This document shows, piece after piece, positions 1 through 9,384 of a DNA stretch of 64,000 nucleotides (the first letter of the stretch is position 1; each line of letters opens with the position of its first letter). This DNA is from Peribacillus sp. ACCC06369 (GTDB taxonomy: Bacteria; Bacillota; Bacilli; Bacillales; DSM-1321): the NCBI RefSeq assembly GCF_030348945.1, contig NZ_JAUCEN010000002.1, positions 496,001-560,000 on the forward strand, in the 5' to 3' direction. The notes beneath the pieces were generated by a model. That model saw only the letters and a program-made list of their open reading frames with translations. It was not told the origin of the DNA and did no database searches. The position numbers and the translations under genes are program-made.

Positions 1-502
1 ATTAATTAGTTAACATATAAAACATTCTAATCATGACTCAATGAAACTGTCAAGCTTTGAAATGGAACCGGATTAGGAATTATTTATCGAAAAATCAGGA
101 GATATCAAGAGGCGAAAGAAGACAACTATCACCAACATGCTGGTTGGTAATTTTGTGATTTGAACCAAGCCGGGCGGATGATGAGTAAACTAGCATTTGT
201 CGATAATAATAAGGAGGAATAATGACTGCACTATGTGAAGGGAGAAATGAGGGCCATCATAGGTGCATCCAGGTTGGGTAATCACAAAGACTGGCTGCGT
301 TTTCCTTTGGCAGGGGCTTTGTTGAGCTAATGGCTAAAAGAGCTTAATGAAAGTTCATTGAAGATAATTTAACTCCCAAGGTAGTCTTTTTGTTAAACCT
401 TCAAATCTTTGAAGGATTAAATGGAAATCCATGTTACTATAGAGCAGTGAAATTAACCTATCTCTTTTCACATTAACCATTACTTAAAGGAAGGTATTAA
501 AT
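1..502. other. Upstream stretch with no supported gene
   Basis: I find no gene I can support here. There are short open stretches, for example a 19-codon frame at 222-281 behind a good AAGGAGGAAT ribosome site, and a start-less frame ending near 140. None is long enough or recognisable. They could be remnants of a decayed gene. The last 80 bases presumably carry the promoter of the YitT-family gene that follows. Confidence 0.4.
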
Positions 503-1342
503 ATGAAAAAGATTTCTTTAGATGTTTTCTTTATATTAATAGGAGCTTTTATTTTCGCTTTGGCAATAAATCTTTTCGTTATTCCCAATGAACTTGGTGA
601 GGGAGGAGTCACAGGGATAACCATCATTTTATTTTATCTTTTTGAATGGTCACCAGGGCTGTTAAGTTTGATCATTAACGCTTTCCTGCTCATTGTCGGT
701 TATAAATATTTGTCGAAAATGACAACGGTTTATACAATTATTGCCGTTGCATTTAATTCGCTTTTCCTCCATTTAACCGAAAGTTGGAGTATATCTTCAG
801 ATGAATTGGTCATCAATGCTATATTTGGCGGGGTTTTTGCAGGAGCAGGTATTGGCATAATCATTCGTGTTGGAGGTACAACTGCCGGTACAACGATCCT
901 AGCCCGAATTACGAATAAATATTTGGGGTGGAGCTTAAGCTATGGACTTCTGTTTTTCGATTTAATCGTTGCGTTCTCATCTTATTTCATCATTGGTGCA
1001 GAAGGTCTGATGCTTACTATTCTCATGCTTTATATTGGTACAAAAACGATGGAATTCATCATTGAGGGATTGAACCCGAAAAAAGCGATTACCATCATTT
1101 CAAAAGAAGCGGACCAGATTGCAAAGCAAGTAACAGAATTGATGGACCGAGGGGTCACTGTTTTTAGCGGTCATGGATACTATACAAAAGAATCAAAGGA
1201 TATTTTGTATATCGTTATAAGTAAGCAAGAGGTACTCAAGTTAAAGAGAATTGTTCAGTCAACTGATAGCAATGCTTTTATAGCCATACATGATGTTCGG
1301 GATGTATTTGGTGAAGGATTCCTGGATATTTCGAAGTCCTGA
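503..1342 (+). CDS. YitT family membrane protein
   Basis: 279 residues, the usual length for the YitT/DUF2179 family. About five to six hydrophobic helices fill residues 5-180, starting MKKISLDVFFILIGAF. The glycine-rich segment near 105-130 (GGVFAGAGIGIIIRVGGTT) is typical of the family. A soluble C-terminal DUF2179 domain covers about 195-279. AAAGGAAGG lies about 8 bases before the ATG. The function of the family is not established; some members are proposed transporters. It stands alone with a weak terminator behind it. Family call is firm, physiological role unknown. Confidence 0.9.
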   Translation: MKKISLDVFFILIGAFIFALAINLFVIPNELGEGGVTGITIILFYLFEWSPGLLSLIINAFLLIVGYKYLSKMTTVYTIIAVAFNSLFLHLTESWSISSDELVINAIFGGVFAGAGIGIIIRVGGTTAGTTILARITNKYLGWSLSYGLLFFDLIVAFSSYFIIGAEGLMLTILMLYIGTKTMEFIIEGLNPKKAITIISKEADQIAKQVTELMDRGVTVFSGHGYYTKESKDILYIVISKQEVLKLKRIVQSTDSNAFIAIHDVRDVFGEGFLDISKS

Positions 1343-1380
1343 AGCTATTTGGCAGAAGGAGGATATCGTAAGTTCGAAAT

Positions 1381-1408
1381 GAAAAGGCCTAATAGGCTTT
1401 TTTATTTT
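1381..1408 (+). terminator. Weak terminator after YitT gene
   Basis: A near-palindrome, AAAAGGCCTAATAGGC, is followed directly by a run of T residues. Confidence 0.5.
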
Positions 1409-1511
1409 GCACTGTAAAAAAAACTGTGAATTCGGAATAATTTGTTATATTATGTAAGTAAGAAACCACACACCCTGAGGAGTGCAGCCATTAATTGTGG
1501 AGGTGTCCAAG

Positions 1512-1697
1512 ATGATCCTTTTAAAAGTGGATGACAGAAAGTTTGGGAAAAGCAATATCAAGTACAGTGTCGTTGATAAGGAAACGAATGAATTGATCAT
1601 TAGTGGTGTGTTTAAAGAATTTGGACAAGCAAGCGATAAATATTATGAATTGAAGGATGAATATGGTCCTTCAAATGTGAAAATGGTATTGAAGTGA
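1512..1697 (+). CDS. Small conserved-looking hypothetical protein
   Basis: 61 residues starting MILLKVDDRKFGK. I chose the ATG at 1512 because GGAGGTG sits 5-11 bases before it; an in-frame GTG at 1482 has a poorer site. The protein is charged and predicted soluble, with alternating beta-type segments and no membrane helix. I do not recognise it. It is a single-gene unit between the YitT gene and the sugar cluster, and its good ribosome site argues that it is translated. Confidence 0.65.
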   Translation: MILLKVDDRKFGKSNIKYSVVDKETNELIISGVFKEFGQASDKYYELKDEYGPSNVKMVLK

Positions 1698-1902
1698 AAA
1701 GAGGGGGACCGTTGGGTTTCCCTTTTTCGTATAGTAGAAAAAGGCCCGTACAATAAATTAGATTTTATAATCGGATAAAGGAATAATCAAAGGTTTCTGA
1801 ATCATATAATTAGGTTGAGAAGGTTTTTAACATCCTTTTTTTACAATATACTACAATTTTATTGTAAAGTATGGAATTAGGTGGTAATATAAAGCCCATA
1901 AA

Positions 1903-1916
1903 TGTAAACGTTTGCA
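1903..1916 (+). promoter_or_regulatory. LacI/CcpA-type operator 1
   Basis: TGTAAACGTTTGCA fits the cre consensus TGWAARCGYTWNCW at every position. It shares the core CAAACGTTT or AAACGTTTG with the sites at 2002 and 6451, so it may instead bind the LacI-family regulator encoded at 5266-6306. Which protein binds cannot be decided from sequence. Confidence 0.7.
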
Positions 1917-2001
1917 AAGTAATTTTGTGAGGAGGTGATGTAAAAGAAGTACGATAGACTATGATTATCGCAGAATGAAAGGCTTTTATTTTACAATTTT
2001 A

Positions 2002-2015
2002 TGCAAACGTTTTCT
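2002..2015 (+). promoter_or_regulatory. LacI/CcpA-type operator 2
   Basis: TGCAAACGTTTTCT, one mismatch from the cre consensus. It is centred 99 bp downstream of operator 1 and lies about 40 bases before the start of the binding-protein gene, so it probably overlaps the transcribed leader. Two sites this far apart would allow DNA looping. Confidence 0.65.
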
Positions 2016-2057
2016 TAAAATTGCGTGAATCTTATGAAAAAGGGAGAGTCGGTAGGC

Positions 2058-3347
2058 ATGAAGCGAAAAAAATGGTACGGGGGAATCTTTTCTGTTTTAT
2101 TAATTTTTAGTGTGATTTTGGCAGGATGCTCTTCATCTACTGGCGGAAATAGCGACTCTAAGGATAAAGTGACGCTGGATATATTTCAGTTCAAGGTAGA
2201 ATTCAAGTCGCAATTCGAGACATTGGCAAAACAATATGAAAAAGAAAATCCAGATGTGAAGATCAAGGTATCGACAGTTGGCGGTGGAAATGATTATAAA
2301 TCAGCTATTACGGCAAAGTTCGCTTCCGGTGAGGAGCCAGCAGTTTTTAACATTGGCGGACCGGTAGATGTCGAGCAATATAAAGATAGATTAACAGATT
2401 TAAAGGACACGAAAGCTGCAGCAGCAGCACTTGATGGTACTTTGGATGGCGTGGAAGAGGACGGGCAAGTTCTTGGACTTCCATTTAACCAGGAAGGTTA
2501 CGGCTTGATTTATAACAAACGGATATTTAAAGAAGCCGGAATTAATCCTGATGAAATTACAAATTATGAAGCCCTGGAGGCGGCAGTTAAGAAAATGGAT
2601 TCACAGAAAGATAAATTGAAAATCGATGCAGTTTTTGCGTATCCGGTTAAAGAGAAGTGGGTGACAGGAAACCATTTATCAAATGTATTCTTATCTCCGG
2701 AGTTTGATGGGAATGTGTTGGAAGCAAGCAAGGCCCCAACGGTTAAATTTACTGATGGTGACAAGTTTAAACAAATGGTCGATATCCAAAATGAATATTC
2801 TGTCCAGCCGACAGCAAGCCTCGATTACTCCCAACAAGTGGAAGAGCTGTTCTCACTTGAAAAGGTTGCAATCATTCAGCAAGGTAACTGGGTATATAAC
2901 ACAGTGTATGATATGGACCCTGAGTTAGCGGAAAAAGGCATTGGCATCATTCCGATTCCTAATGGAGACTCTGCGGGCATGCCAGTCGGCGTACCGAACT
3001 ATTGGGCAGTGAACAAGAAATCGGATGAAAAGGTGCAGGAAGAAGCGAAGAAGTTCCTCGACTGGATGTATACATCTGAAGAAGGGAAAAAAGCCGTTTT
3101 AGAGGATTTTAAATTCATTCCTGCTTATGAAGGATATGATGTAGAAAAAATAGCCGATCCAATTTCAAAAGAAATTTATAAATACTCCCAAGAAGGAAAT
3201 ACGATTGGCTGGGTGTTCAATGGATATCCGGTTGGTTGGAATGATGACCTTGGTGCAAGTGTCCAAAAATACGTAACTGGTAAATTGACGTGGGAGGAAT
3301 TTGTACAACAGAACATTGAAAATTGGGAGAAGATTCATAGCAAATAG
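2058..3347 (+). CDS. Sugar ABC transporter substrate-binding lipoprotein
   Basis: 429 residues, family SBP_bac_1 (MalE-like). The N-terminal signal has Lys/Arg residues, a hydrophobic stretch and the lipobox LAGC near residue 24, so the mature protein should be lipid-anchored outside the membrane. I chose ATG 2058, preceded by AAAGGGAGA; an upstream in-frame GTG (2025) lacks a site and would bury the signal peptide. It is the first gene of the transporter operon, followed by an intercistronic hairpin and then two permeases. Substrate is unknown; the neighbouring ThuA and MocA-type enzymes suggest a di- or oligosaccharide. Confidence 0.92.
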   Translation: MKRKKWYGGIFSVLLIFSVILAGCSSSTGGNSDSKDKVTLDIFQFKVEFKSQFETLAKQYEKENPDVKIKVSTVGGGNDYKSAITAKFASGEEPAVFNIGGPVDVEQYKDRLTDLKDTKAAAAALDGTLDGVEEDGQVLGLPFNQEGYGLIYNKRIFKEAGINPDEITNYEALEAAVKKMDSQKDKLKIDAVFAYPVKEKWVTGNHLSNVFLSPEFDGNVLEASKAPTVKFTDGDKFKQMVDIQNEYSVQPTASLDYSQQVEELFSLEKVAIIQQGNWVYNTVYDMDPELAEKGIGIIPIPNGDSAGMPVGVPNYWAVNKKSDEKVQEEAKKFLDWMYTSEEGKKAVLEDFKFIPAYEGYDVEKIADPISKEIYKYSQEGNTIGWVFNGYPVGWNDDLGASVQKYVTGKLTWEEFVQQNIENWEKIHSK

Positions 3348-3365
3348 TGTTTGGAATGGCAAATG

Positions 3366-3399
3366 ACCAATCGGCATGAAAAATAGTGTGCCGATTGGT
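3366..3399 (+). repeat. Intercistronic hairpin
   Basis: An 11-bp perfect inverted repeat (ACCAATCGGCA and its complement, 12-base loop) lies between the binding-protein and first permease genes. There is no T run directly after it. Such hairpins often stabilise the upstream message or partly terminate, giving more binding protein than permease. Confidence 0.7.
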
Positions 3400-3535
3400 T
3401 GTTCCTTGTTACAAGAAAGTCTCTAAGGGAATTTGCCGCAACAAGATTTTCATTAACTAACTTAGTCATGATCGATGATTTTTCTATAATTTAAAACCCG
3501 TTATCTATTAAATCATTTCAAGGAGGTCGGTTTCG

Positions 3536-4396
3536 TTGAGGAATCGGGATGCCGCATATTGGCTGTTTTTAACACCTGTTCTTGCTGCACTCATTTTGGT
3601 GGTGATCGTGCCACTCATCTACGGATTTTATTATTCCTTTACGAATTGGAACGGTCTAGGGACACCAGATTTCATCGGTCTAAAGAATTATATGGACTTG
3701 TTTACTGATAAAGGGTTCCTTGATACATTTTGGTTCACCATTAAATTTTCCGTAGCTGCAATTGTGGTAATCAATATCATCGGATTAAGTTTGGCTCTAA
3801 TCGTGACATCGAAAATTAAATCAAGCAACATCCTGCGGACAGTATTCTTCATGCCCAATTTAATTGGCGGCTTGATTCTCGGTTTTATTTGGCAGTTCAT
3901 TTTCATTAAAGTCTTCGGTGCGATTGGTGATCTGACTGGGATCGAAGCATTTAATGGATGGTTATCAACGACAGATACAGGCTTTTGGGGATTGATCATA
4001 TTAACGTCTTGGCAAATGGCCGGATATATCATGATCATTTATATTGCATATCTGCAGGCTGTTCCTGAAGACTTGATCGAAGCGGCAAAAATTGATGGGG
4101 CTAACAGCTTCCAGCGTTTTCGCCATATTACCTTTCCGCTTGTGGCACCTGCTTTTACCGTCAGCTTGTTTTTGACGTTGTCACACTCGTTCAAGATTTA
4201 TGATCAAAATCTTTCTTTGACGAACGGAGCTCCCTATAATTCAACCGAAATGGTCGCGATGAACATCGTAAAATCCGCTTTCACTGAAAATGATATGGCA
4301 TATGCACAGGCAAAGGCCGTTATCTTTTTCGTAATTGTGGCGGTAGTTTCACTGACACAAGTCTATATCAATAAAAAGCGGGAGGTTGAGCTGTAA
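3536..4396 (+). CDS. Sugar ABC transporter permease (MalF type)
   Basis: 286 residues with six predicted membrane helices. The EAA loop that docks the ATPase is visible at about residues 180-200 (EAAKIDGANSF...FPLV). The start is TTG at 3536, 8 bases after AAGGAGG. The stop overlaps the next ATG by one base (TAATG), so the two permeases are translationally coupled. No ATP-binding gene lies in the operon; in Bacillaceae such importers commonly borrow a shared MsmX-type ATPase, which is inference here. Confidence 0.93.
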   Translation: MRNRDAAYWLFLTPVLAALILVVIVPLIYGFYYSFTNWNGLGTPDFIGLKNYMDLFTDKGFLDTFWFTIKFSVAAIVVINIIGLSLALIVTSKIKSSNILRTVFFMPNLIGGLILGFIWQFIFIKVFGAIGDLTGIEAFNGWLSTTDTGFWGLIILTSWQMAGYIMIIYIAYLQAVPEDLIEAAKIDGANSFQRFRHITFPLVAPAFTVSLFLTLSHSFKIYDQNLSLTNGAPYNSTEMVAMNIVKSAFTENDMAYAQAKAVIFFVIVAVVSLTQVYINKKREVEL

Positions 4397-5214
4397 TGAG
4401 GGAAAAATGGAAATTGTGGCTTATTGGATTCGTCGGATTCATTTTGGCCATATTATGGCTCTCTCCGTTTTATTTAATGATTGTCAATGCTTTTAAAATG
4501 AAGCGGGATATATTTGCCGATACACTGGGACTGCCTGAAACCTGGACATTCGAAAACTTCTATCAAGCATTCGAGCAATTGGATTTCCTCCGGACTTTAT
4601 TCAATTCTTTATTGATATCGGGCGTCAGTGTAGTCATCATCATCATCTTTTCTGCGATGGCGGCATATGCGCTTTCCCGTAACAAAAGTAAAATAAGTTC
4701 CTTGCTTTTCTTTGCGTTTGTAGCAGCCATGTTGATTCCGTTTCAGTCTGTGATGATACCGCTTGTTGCCCAATTCGGACAGTTTGGGATGTTGAACAAG
4801 GCGGGGCTGATTTTCATGTATTTAGGTTTTGGCTGCAGCCTTTCCATATTCCTATATCATGGTACTTTAAAAGGGATTCCCATCTCACTTGATGAGGCTG
4901 CAAAAATTGATGGTGCAAACCGGTTTCAAATATTTTGGCATATCATATTTCCATTATTAAAACCGATGTCCATTACAGTTGGGATCTTAAATGTCATTTG
5001 GATATGGAATGACTATTTGTTGCCATCCCTTGTTATTGGTGGCGCAGGATCTGAGACCATCCCACTTAAATTATTCTTCTTTTTCGGACAATATACGAAA
5101 CAATGGCATCTAGCCTTGGCTGGACTTACTTTATCCATCATTCCAGTCATCATTGCGTATTTTTTTGCTCAGAGGCAAATTATCAAAGGAATTGCAGATG
5201 GAGCCGTTAAATAA
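4396..5214 (+). CDS. Sugar ABC transporter permease (MalG type)
   Basis: 272 residues with six predicted helices and the EAA motif (DEAAKIDGANRFQIF) near residue 168. It forms the membrane channel together with the MalF-type partner encoded just upstream, whose stop codon it overlaps. It ends 51 bases before the start of the LacI regulator, so the regulator may be read on the same transcript. Confidence 0.93.
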   Translation: MREKWKLWLIGFVGFILAILWLSPFYLMIVNAFKMKRDIFADTLGLPETWTFENFYQAFEQLDFLRTLFNSLLISGVSVVIIIIFSAMAAYALSRNKSKISSLLFFAFVAAMLIPFQSVMIPLVAQFGQFGMLNKAGLIFMYLGFGCSLSIFLYHGTLKGIPISLDEAAKIDGANRFQIFWHIIFPLLKPMSITVGILNVIWIWNDYLLPSLVIGGAGSETIPLKLFFFFGQYTKQWHLALAGLTLSIIPVIIAYFFAQRQIIKGIADGAVK

Positions 5215-5265
5215 CTATTTAAATATAGGGAATATTAAACCATGTGCGGTGAACGGGAAGTGGTG

Positions 5266-6306
5266 ATGAATATGTCTGTTACAATAAAGGACGTTGCCAA
5301 AAAGGCTAATGTCGCTCCATCAACGGTATCGCGTGTAATCCATAACAGCCCGACAATCAGTGAAAAGACAAAGCGTAAAGTACGCAAGGTATTAAAGGAA
5401 ATGGGCTATCATATGAATGAAAATGCCCGGAACTTAGTCACGAAGTCCACTAAGGCCATTGGGATCGTCATGAAAAGTTCCGCAAGGGAATCACTTTATA
5501 ATCCCTTTTTTCCAGAAGTGATTCGGGGCATTGGGGATTTCTGTAATAAAGAGGGGTACAGTCTTTCTCTGACAACCGGCGAGACGGAGGATGCCATCTT
5601 TGAGGATGTCGTGAAAATGGTTCAGGGCAGAAGAGTTGATGGCATGATTGTTTTATACTCTAAAAAGGACGATAAAGTCGTGCCATATTTATTAAAGCAG
5701 GGCTTCCCGTTTGTTCTGATAGGGAAGCCAAGTACGAACATGAGCGGCATTACATTCATTGATAATGATAATGTTCAAGCGGCCAGGGAAGTATCGGAGT
5801 TTGTGATCAGTCTTGGGCATGAGCGAATCGCCTTTTTAGGAGGCAGTCCAGAGTTTGAGGTGATTCAAGCCCGCATGGCAGGTTTTCAACAAGCGATGGA
5901 ACAGGCCGGGTTGGATGTGCCACAGGAATATATCAAATTGATCCCTTTAAATCGAACGGATGGAATAAAGGCTATTGACGAATTGCTGGAATTGAGGGAG
6001 GCTCCAACCGCTTTTTTGGTTATGGATCTTTTATTGGGTGTTCTTTTGCTAGGAGTGCTAGCTGAAAAGAACTTGAAAGTACCAGAGCAAATTAGCGTCG
6101 TCTGTTTTAACCATTCAGAATTCATAGAATTTTTAAGCACTCCACTGACAACGGTTGATATCCATACGTATCAGTTAGGGTATGAGGCGGCAAAATGCGT
6201 ATTCGACCTTATTGCAAATCCTGAAATGATGGAAAAGAGCATTAGGATTCCTACGAAAATCATAAAGCGGGAGTCGCATTTTGTAGCCGAAAAGGAAATT
6301 AAATGA
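5266..6306 (+). CDS. LacI family transcriptional regulator
   Basis: 346 residues from ATG 5266; ATG 5272 and an upstream ATG at 5242 are alternatives. An N-terminal LacI helix-turn-helix (TIKDVAKKANVAPSTVSR) is followed by the hinge helix and a periplasmic-binding-like sugar sensor domain (about 65-346). It lies between the transporter genes and the enzyme genes and is the obvious local controller. Three sites with the core CAAACGTTT, at 1903, 2002 and 6451, are candidate operators in front of both units. The inducer is probably the transported sugar or an intermediate (inference). Confidence 0.93.
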   Translation: MNMSVTIKDVAKKANVAPSTVSRVIHNSPTISEKTKRKVRKVLKEMGYHMNENARNLVTKSTKAIGIVMKSSARESLYNPFFPEVIRGIGDFCNKEGYSLSLTTGETEDAIFEDVVKMVQGRRVDGMIVLYSKKDDKVVPYLLKQGFPFVLIGKPSTNMSGITFIDNDNVQAAREVSEFVISLGHERIAFLGGSPEFEVIQARMAGFQQAMEQAGLDVPQEYIKLIPLNRTDGIKAIDELLELREAPTAFLVMDLLLGVLLLGVLAEKNLKVPEQISVVCFNHSEFIEFLSTPLTTVDIHTYQLGYEAAKCVFDLIANPEMMEKSIRIPTKIIKRESHFVAEKEIK

Positions 6307-6450
6307 AAAATGTAGAAATGTTTTACCAATTAAAGCTTGATTTTTGCTAACATAAATTTACAATATAGATTATCACTATTATTTTTGAAAATTCATACTT
6401 TCTTGAGTCATTAAGTATGTTCTTATAACCGGCTGAGATTTGATCATGCC

Positions 6451-6470
6451 TAACGCAAACGTTTGCGTTA
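6451..6470 (+). promoter_or_regulatory. Perfect 20-bp palindromic operator
   Basis: TAACGCAAACGTTTGCGTTA is a perfect palindrome about 70 bases before the ThuA-like gene. It carries the same core as operators 1 and 2 but diverges from cre at the outer bases, so the local LacI-family protein is the more likely binder. Confidence 0.8.
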
Positions 6471-6541
6471 AGAATAAAGAGGTAATAGTTAAACATGCAG
6501 AGCAAGTTGCCGACAAATTAATATGGAATGGAGGAGATTGT

Positions 6542-7264
6542 TTGAGAGTCCTAGTATGGAATGAGTTTCGCCACGAGAAAACAAAGCCTGAAGTAGCCGA
6601 AGTATATCCAGATGGAATCCACGGGGCAATTGCCAGCTTTTTGCAAAGTGAGCAGGTCGAGGTGAGAACGGCTACTCTCGATGAAGAAGAGCATGGATTA
6701 ACCGAAGAAGCACTGAAACGAACCGATGTACTTCTATGGTGGGGGCATGTTGCACATGATGAAGTCCAGGATGAAATCATTGCGAGGGTTCACAAGCGAG
6801 TACTCGAGGGAATGGGTCTCATCGTCCTCCATTCCGGTCATTTCTCAAAAATCTTCAAACAATTAATGGGCACGACTTGCGATTTGAAATGGCGGGTGGC
6901 TGATGAAAGGGAACGGCTTTGGGTTGTCGATCCCAGTCATCCTATCGTTGATGGAATCGGAGAATATATAGAGCTTGAGAAGGAAGAGATGTACGGGGAA
7001 CATTTTGATATTCCTGCACCAGATCAATTAATATTCGTCAGTTGGTTTGAAGGCGGGGAGATATTCAGAAGCGGTTGCACGTATCTGCGGGGAAAAGGGA
7101 AGATTTTCTATTTCCGACCAGGTCATGAAACATATCCGACCTACCATAATCCAGAGATTCAACGGGTAATTAAGAATGCAGTTGATTGGGTCAAGCCGGA
7201 ATTTGGAATGGTAACGAACTATGGGAAAGCCGAACCGTTGGAATCCATCTCGACAAAGAGCTGA
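6542..7264 (+). CDS. ThuA-like domain protein
   Basis: 240 residues, starting LRVLVWNEF as Met from TTG 6542, 7 bases after GGAGGAG. An upstream ATG at 6440 would place the palindromic operator inside the gene, so I reject it. The ThuA-like domain (class I amidotransferase-like fold) spans nearly the whole protein, with the [10 protein letters not shown] and HSGHFSK segments visible. In rhizobia ThuA acts with the oxidoreductase ThuB in trehalose use through 3-keto sugars. The adjacent Gfo/Idh/MocA genes give the same pairing. The actual substrate here is not known. Confidence 0.88.
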   Translation: MRVLVWNEFRHEKTKPEVAEVYPDGIHGAIASFLQSEQVEVRTATLDEEEHGLTEEALKRTDVLLWWGHVAHDEVQDEIIARVHKRVLEGMGLIVLHSGHFSKIFKQLMGTTCDLKWRVADERERLWVVDPSHPIVDGIGEYIELEKEEMYGEHFDIPAPDQLIFVSWFEGGEIFRSGCTYLRGKGKIFYFRPGHETYPTYHNPEIQRVIKNAVDWVKPEFGMVTNYGKAEPLESISTKS

Positions 7265-7282
7265 AGTGAAGGAGAGAACAGA

Positions 7283-8305
7283 ATGGGTAAAGTGAAGGTA
7301 GGGGTCATTGGATGCGGGAGTATCGCAAAAAATAGGCATTTTCCGGAGTACGATTCACATCAGGTAACTGAAATCATTGCCGTTTGTGATATTGTGCCAG
7401 ACCGGGCGAATGCAGCAGCACAAAGGTATGGCGCGCAAGCATATACTGATTATATAGAACTTTTGAAGAATGAGGAGATAGAAGCGATCAGTGTATGTAC
7501 ACCGAATTACCTGCATGCACGCATCACAATTGCGGCCTTGGAAGCAGGTAAGCATGTCCTTTGTGAAAAACCGATGGCCACTTCTTTAAATGACGCTGAA
7601 GAAATGAATGAAGCAGCAGTTAAAAGCGGGAAAATACTAATGATTGGTCATAATCAGCGTTTTGTTCCCTCACATCAAAAAGCGAAACAGCTTATTGAGA
7701 GTGGTGAACTTGGAAAGGTCTATAGCTTCCGGACGGCTTTTGGACATTCCGGGCCAGAAACATGGAGCGTGGACGGACGGGAAAGCTGGTTTTTTAAAAA
7801 GGATCAGGCAGTCATTGGTGCAATGGGTGATTTAGGCGTTCATAAAGCTGATTTATTAAGGTATATCCTTGGAGAAGAATTTGTTGAAGTGGGAGCCTTT
7901 GTGGAGACGACTGCCAAGAAAAACACAGATGTTGATGACAGTGCTGCCTGTATCCTACGGACGGAGAGCGGTATCATCGGTACTCTTACCGCCAGCTGGT
8001 CTTATGCAAAAGAAGACAATGCGACGGTCATTTATGCGGAAAAAGCCGTGTTGCGTCTTGAAGACGATCCGAAATACTCACTGATCATCCATCATGATAA
8101 TGGAAAGACAGAAACCATCCAATTGGGAAGCATCCAGACAAATGACTCTGAAGGACAGCATGATTCCGAAGTAATCAGCCACTTTGTAAAATGTGTGGTG
8201 GACAATGAGGAGCCTCTTGTCACAGGAGTAGAAGGATTAAAATCATTAAAAGTCATTCTTGGCGCGATGGAATCAAATGCATCCCGAAAAATCATCCGCT
8301 TATAA
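7283..8305 (+). CDS. Gfo/Idh/MocA family oxidoreductase (first)
   Basis: 340 residues. The Rossmann motif GCGSIAKNRHFP lies at residues 10-21 and the family motif CEKPMA at about 93-98, whose Lys is the usual catalytic or cofactor-contacting residue. A C-terminal GFO_IDH_MocA_C domain follows. It is a NAD(P)-dependent sugar dehydrogenase or reductase of unknown specificity. GAAGGAGAG precedes the ATG. It sits 18 bases after the ThuA-like gene and 17 before a paralogue, so the enzymes probably act in sequence in one catabolic route. Confidence 0.92.
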   Translation: MGKVKVGVIGCGSIAKNRHFPEYDSHQVTEIIAVCDIVPDRANAAAQRYGAQAYTDYIELLKNEEIEAISVCTPNYLHARITIAALEAGKHVLCEKPMATSLNDAEEMNEAAVKSGKILMIGHNQRFVPSHQKAKQLIESGELGKVYSFRTAFGHSGPETWSVDGRESWFFKKDQAVIGAMGDLGVHKADLLRYILGEEFVEVGAFVETTAKKNTDVDDSAACILRTESGIIGTLTASWSYAKEDNATVIYAEKAVLRLEDDPKYSLIIHHDNGKTETIQLGSIQTNDSEGQHDSEVISHFVKCVVDNEEPLVTGVEGLKSLKVILGAMESNASRKIIRL

Positions 8306-8322
8306 AGGGGTTAATAGTCATC

Positions 8323-9363
8323 ATGTACAAATTAAAAATGGGTATTATCGGTGCTGGCGGAATTGCCCAAAAAAGGCATATCCCAGCTTTTCAAAAATTT
8401 CAAGATAAAGTAGTTTTATACGCCATTCATGATATAGATGAAATGAAGGCGCGAGAAGTTGCACGTGAATTTCATATCGAGAAAGTTTTCACCAATTATG
8501 AAGAAATGTTTGCTGAAGTGGATGCTGTAACGATTGCAACGCCAAACAAGTTCCATGCGGAGATTTCCATTGCCGCTCTGCAAGCGGGTGTGCATGTGTT
8601 ATGCGAAAAGCCAATGGCGATCACTACTGAGGAATGTAAGGCAATAACCGAGGCTGCAAACATATCGGGTAAAGTGTTATCGACAGCATATCATTACCGC
8701 TTCATGAAGGAAGCCCAGGCTGCAAAGAAAATGATTCAGGCCGGTGAAATCGGTGAGCCTTATGTAGCGCGTGTACAGGCAATCAGACGCCGCAAAGTTC
8801 CTGGCTGGGGAGTGTTTACAAGCAAGGAATTGCAAGGCGGGGGAAGCGTAATCGACTACGGCTGCCATTTGCTTGATTTGGCTTTATGGCTGATGGATGA
8901 CCCAGAACCGATTGAAATCGTAGGTTCGACATATAATTATGTCAGTAAGGGTGTCGATCAGGTCAATCTATGGGGGAACTTCGATGCCTCGGTATTTGAA
9001 GTGGATGATCATGCCACGGCATATATCAAATTTGCCAACGGAGCATCTTTATTATTCGAAACATCTTGGGCTGCGAATATCCGTGAAGAAGCAACTGTTT
9101 TGAGTTTATCCGGAACGCAGGGCGGACTTGATGTGTTCCCGCTAGTCTTGAATCAGGCTAAGCACGGCATGCTTTTGAATAGTGAGGCAGTGTGGATGCC
9201 AGGGGAGGATACACCAGACCTGCAGCAGGCAGAAAACTTTATTGATAGCTGCCTAGGGTTGGTGGAACCATTGGTAAAACCATCGGAAGCCATGAAAGTT
9301 TCGAAAATAATCGAAGCCATTTATCAAAGCTCGGCAAGTGGGAAGGTCATGAGCATAAATTAA
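8323..9363 (+). CDS. Gfo/Idh/MocA family oxidoreductase (second)
   Basis: 346 residues, with GAGGIAQKRHIP at 11-22 and CEKPMA at about 92-97. It is clearly homologous to the preceding gene but well diverged, so this is not a recent duplication. Two such enzymes in one operon fit a keto-sugar pathway in which one oxidises and another acts on the product or reduces it (inference). AAAGGGG precedes the ATG. The next gene starts about 20 bases downstream. Confidence 0.92.
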   Translation: MYKLKMGIIGAGGIAQKRHIPAFQKFQDKVVLYAIHDIDEMKAREVAREFHIEKVFTNYEEMFAEVDAVTIATPNKFHAEISIAALQAGVHVLCEKPMAITTEECKAITEAANISGKVLSTAYHYRFMKEAQAAKKMIQAGEIGEPYVARVQAIRRRKVPGWGVFTSKELQGGGSVIDYGCHLLDLALWLMDDPEPIEIVGSTYNYVSKGVDQVNLWGNFDASVFEVDDHATAYIKFANGASLLFETSWAANIREEATVLSLSGTQGGLDVFPLVLNQAKHGMLLNSEAVWMPGEDTPDLQQAENFIDSCLGLVEPLVKPSEAMKVSKIIEAIYQSSASGKVMSIN

Positions 9364-9384
9364 AGAAAAGGTGAGGTGGGGCTT

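Larger units (their letters stand above)
1698..2057 (+). promoter_or_regulatory. Control region of sugar cluster
   Basis: This 360-base stretch holds no gene. It contains two operator-like sites (1903-1916 and 2002-2015) and probably the promoter of the ABC transporter operon. A short GC-rich hairpin with a T run just after 1697 may end the preceding gene. Confidence 0.6.

Noticed and set aside
222..281. 19-codon frame with a perfect ribosome site
   Set aside because: Too short and unrecognisable; the downstream text does not extend it. Could be a chance site.
6440..6541. N-terminal extension of the ThuA-like gene
   Set aside because: It has no ribosome site and would contain the palindromic operator; TTG 6542 has GGAGGAG at good spacing.
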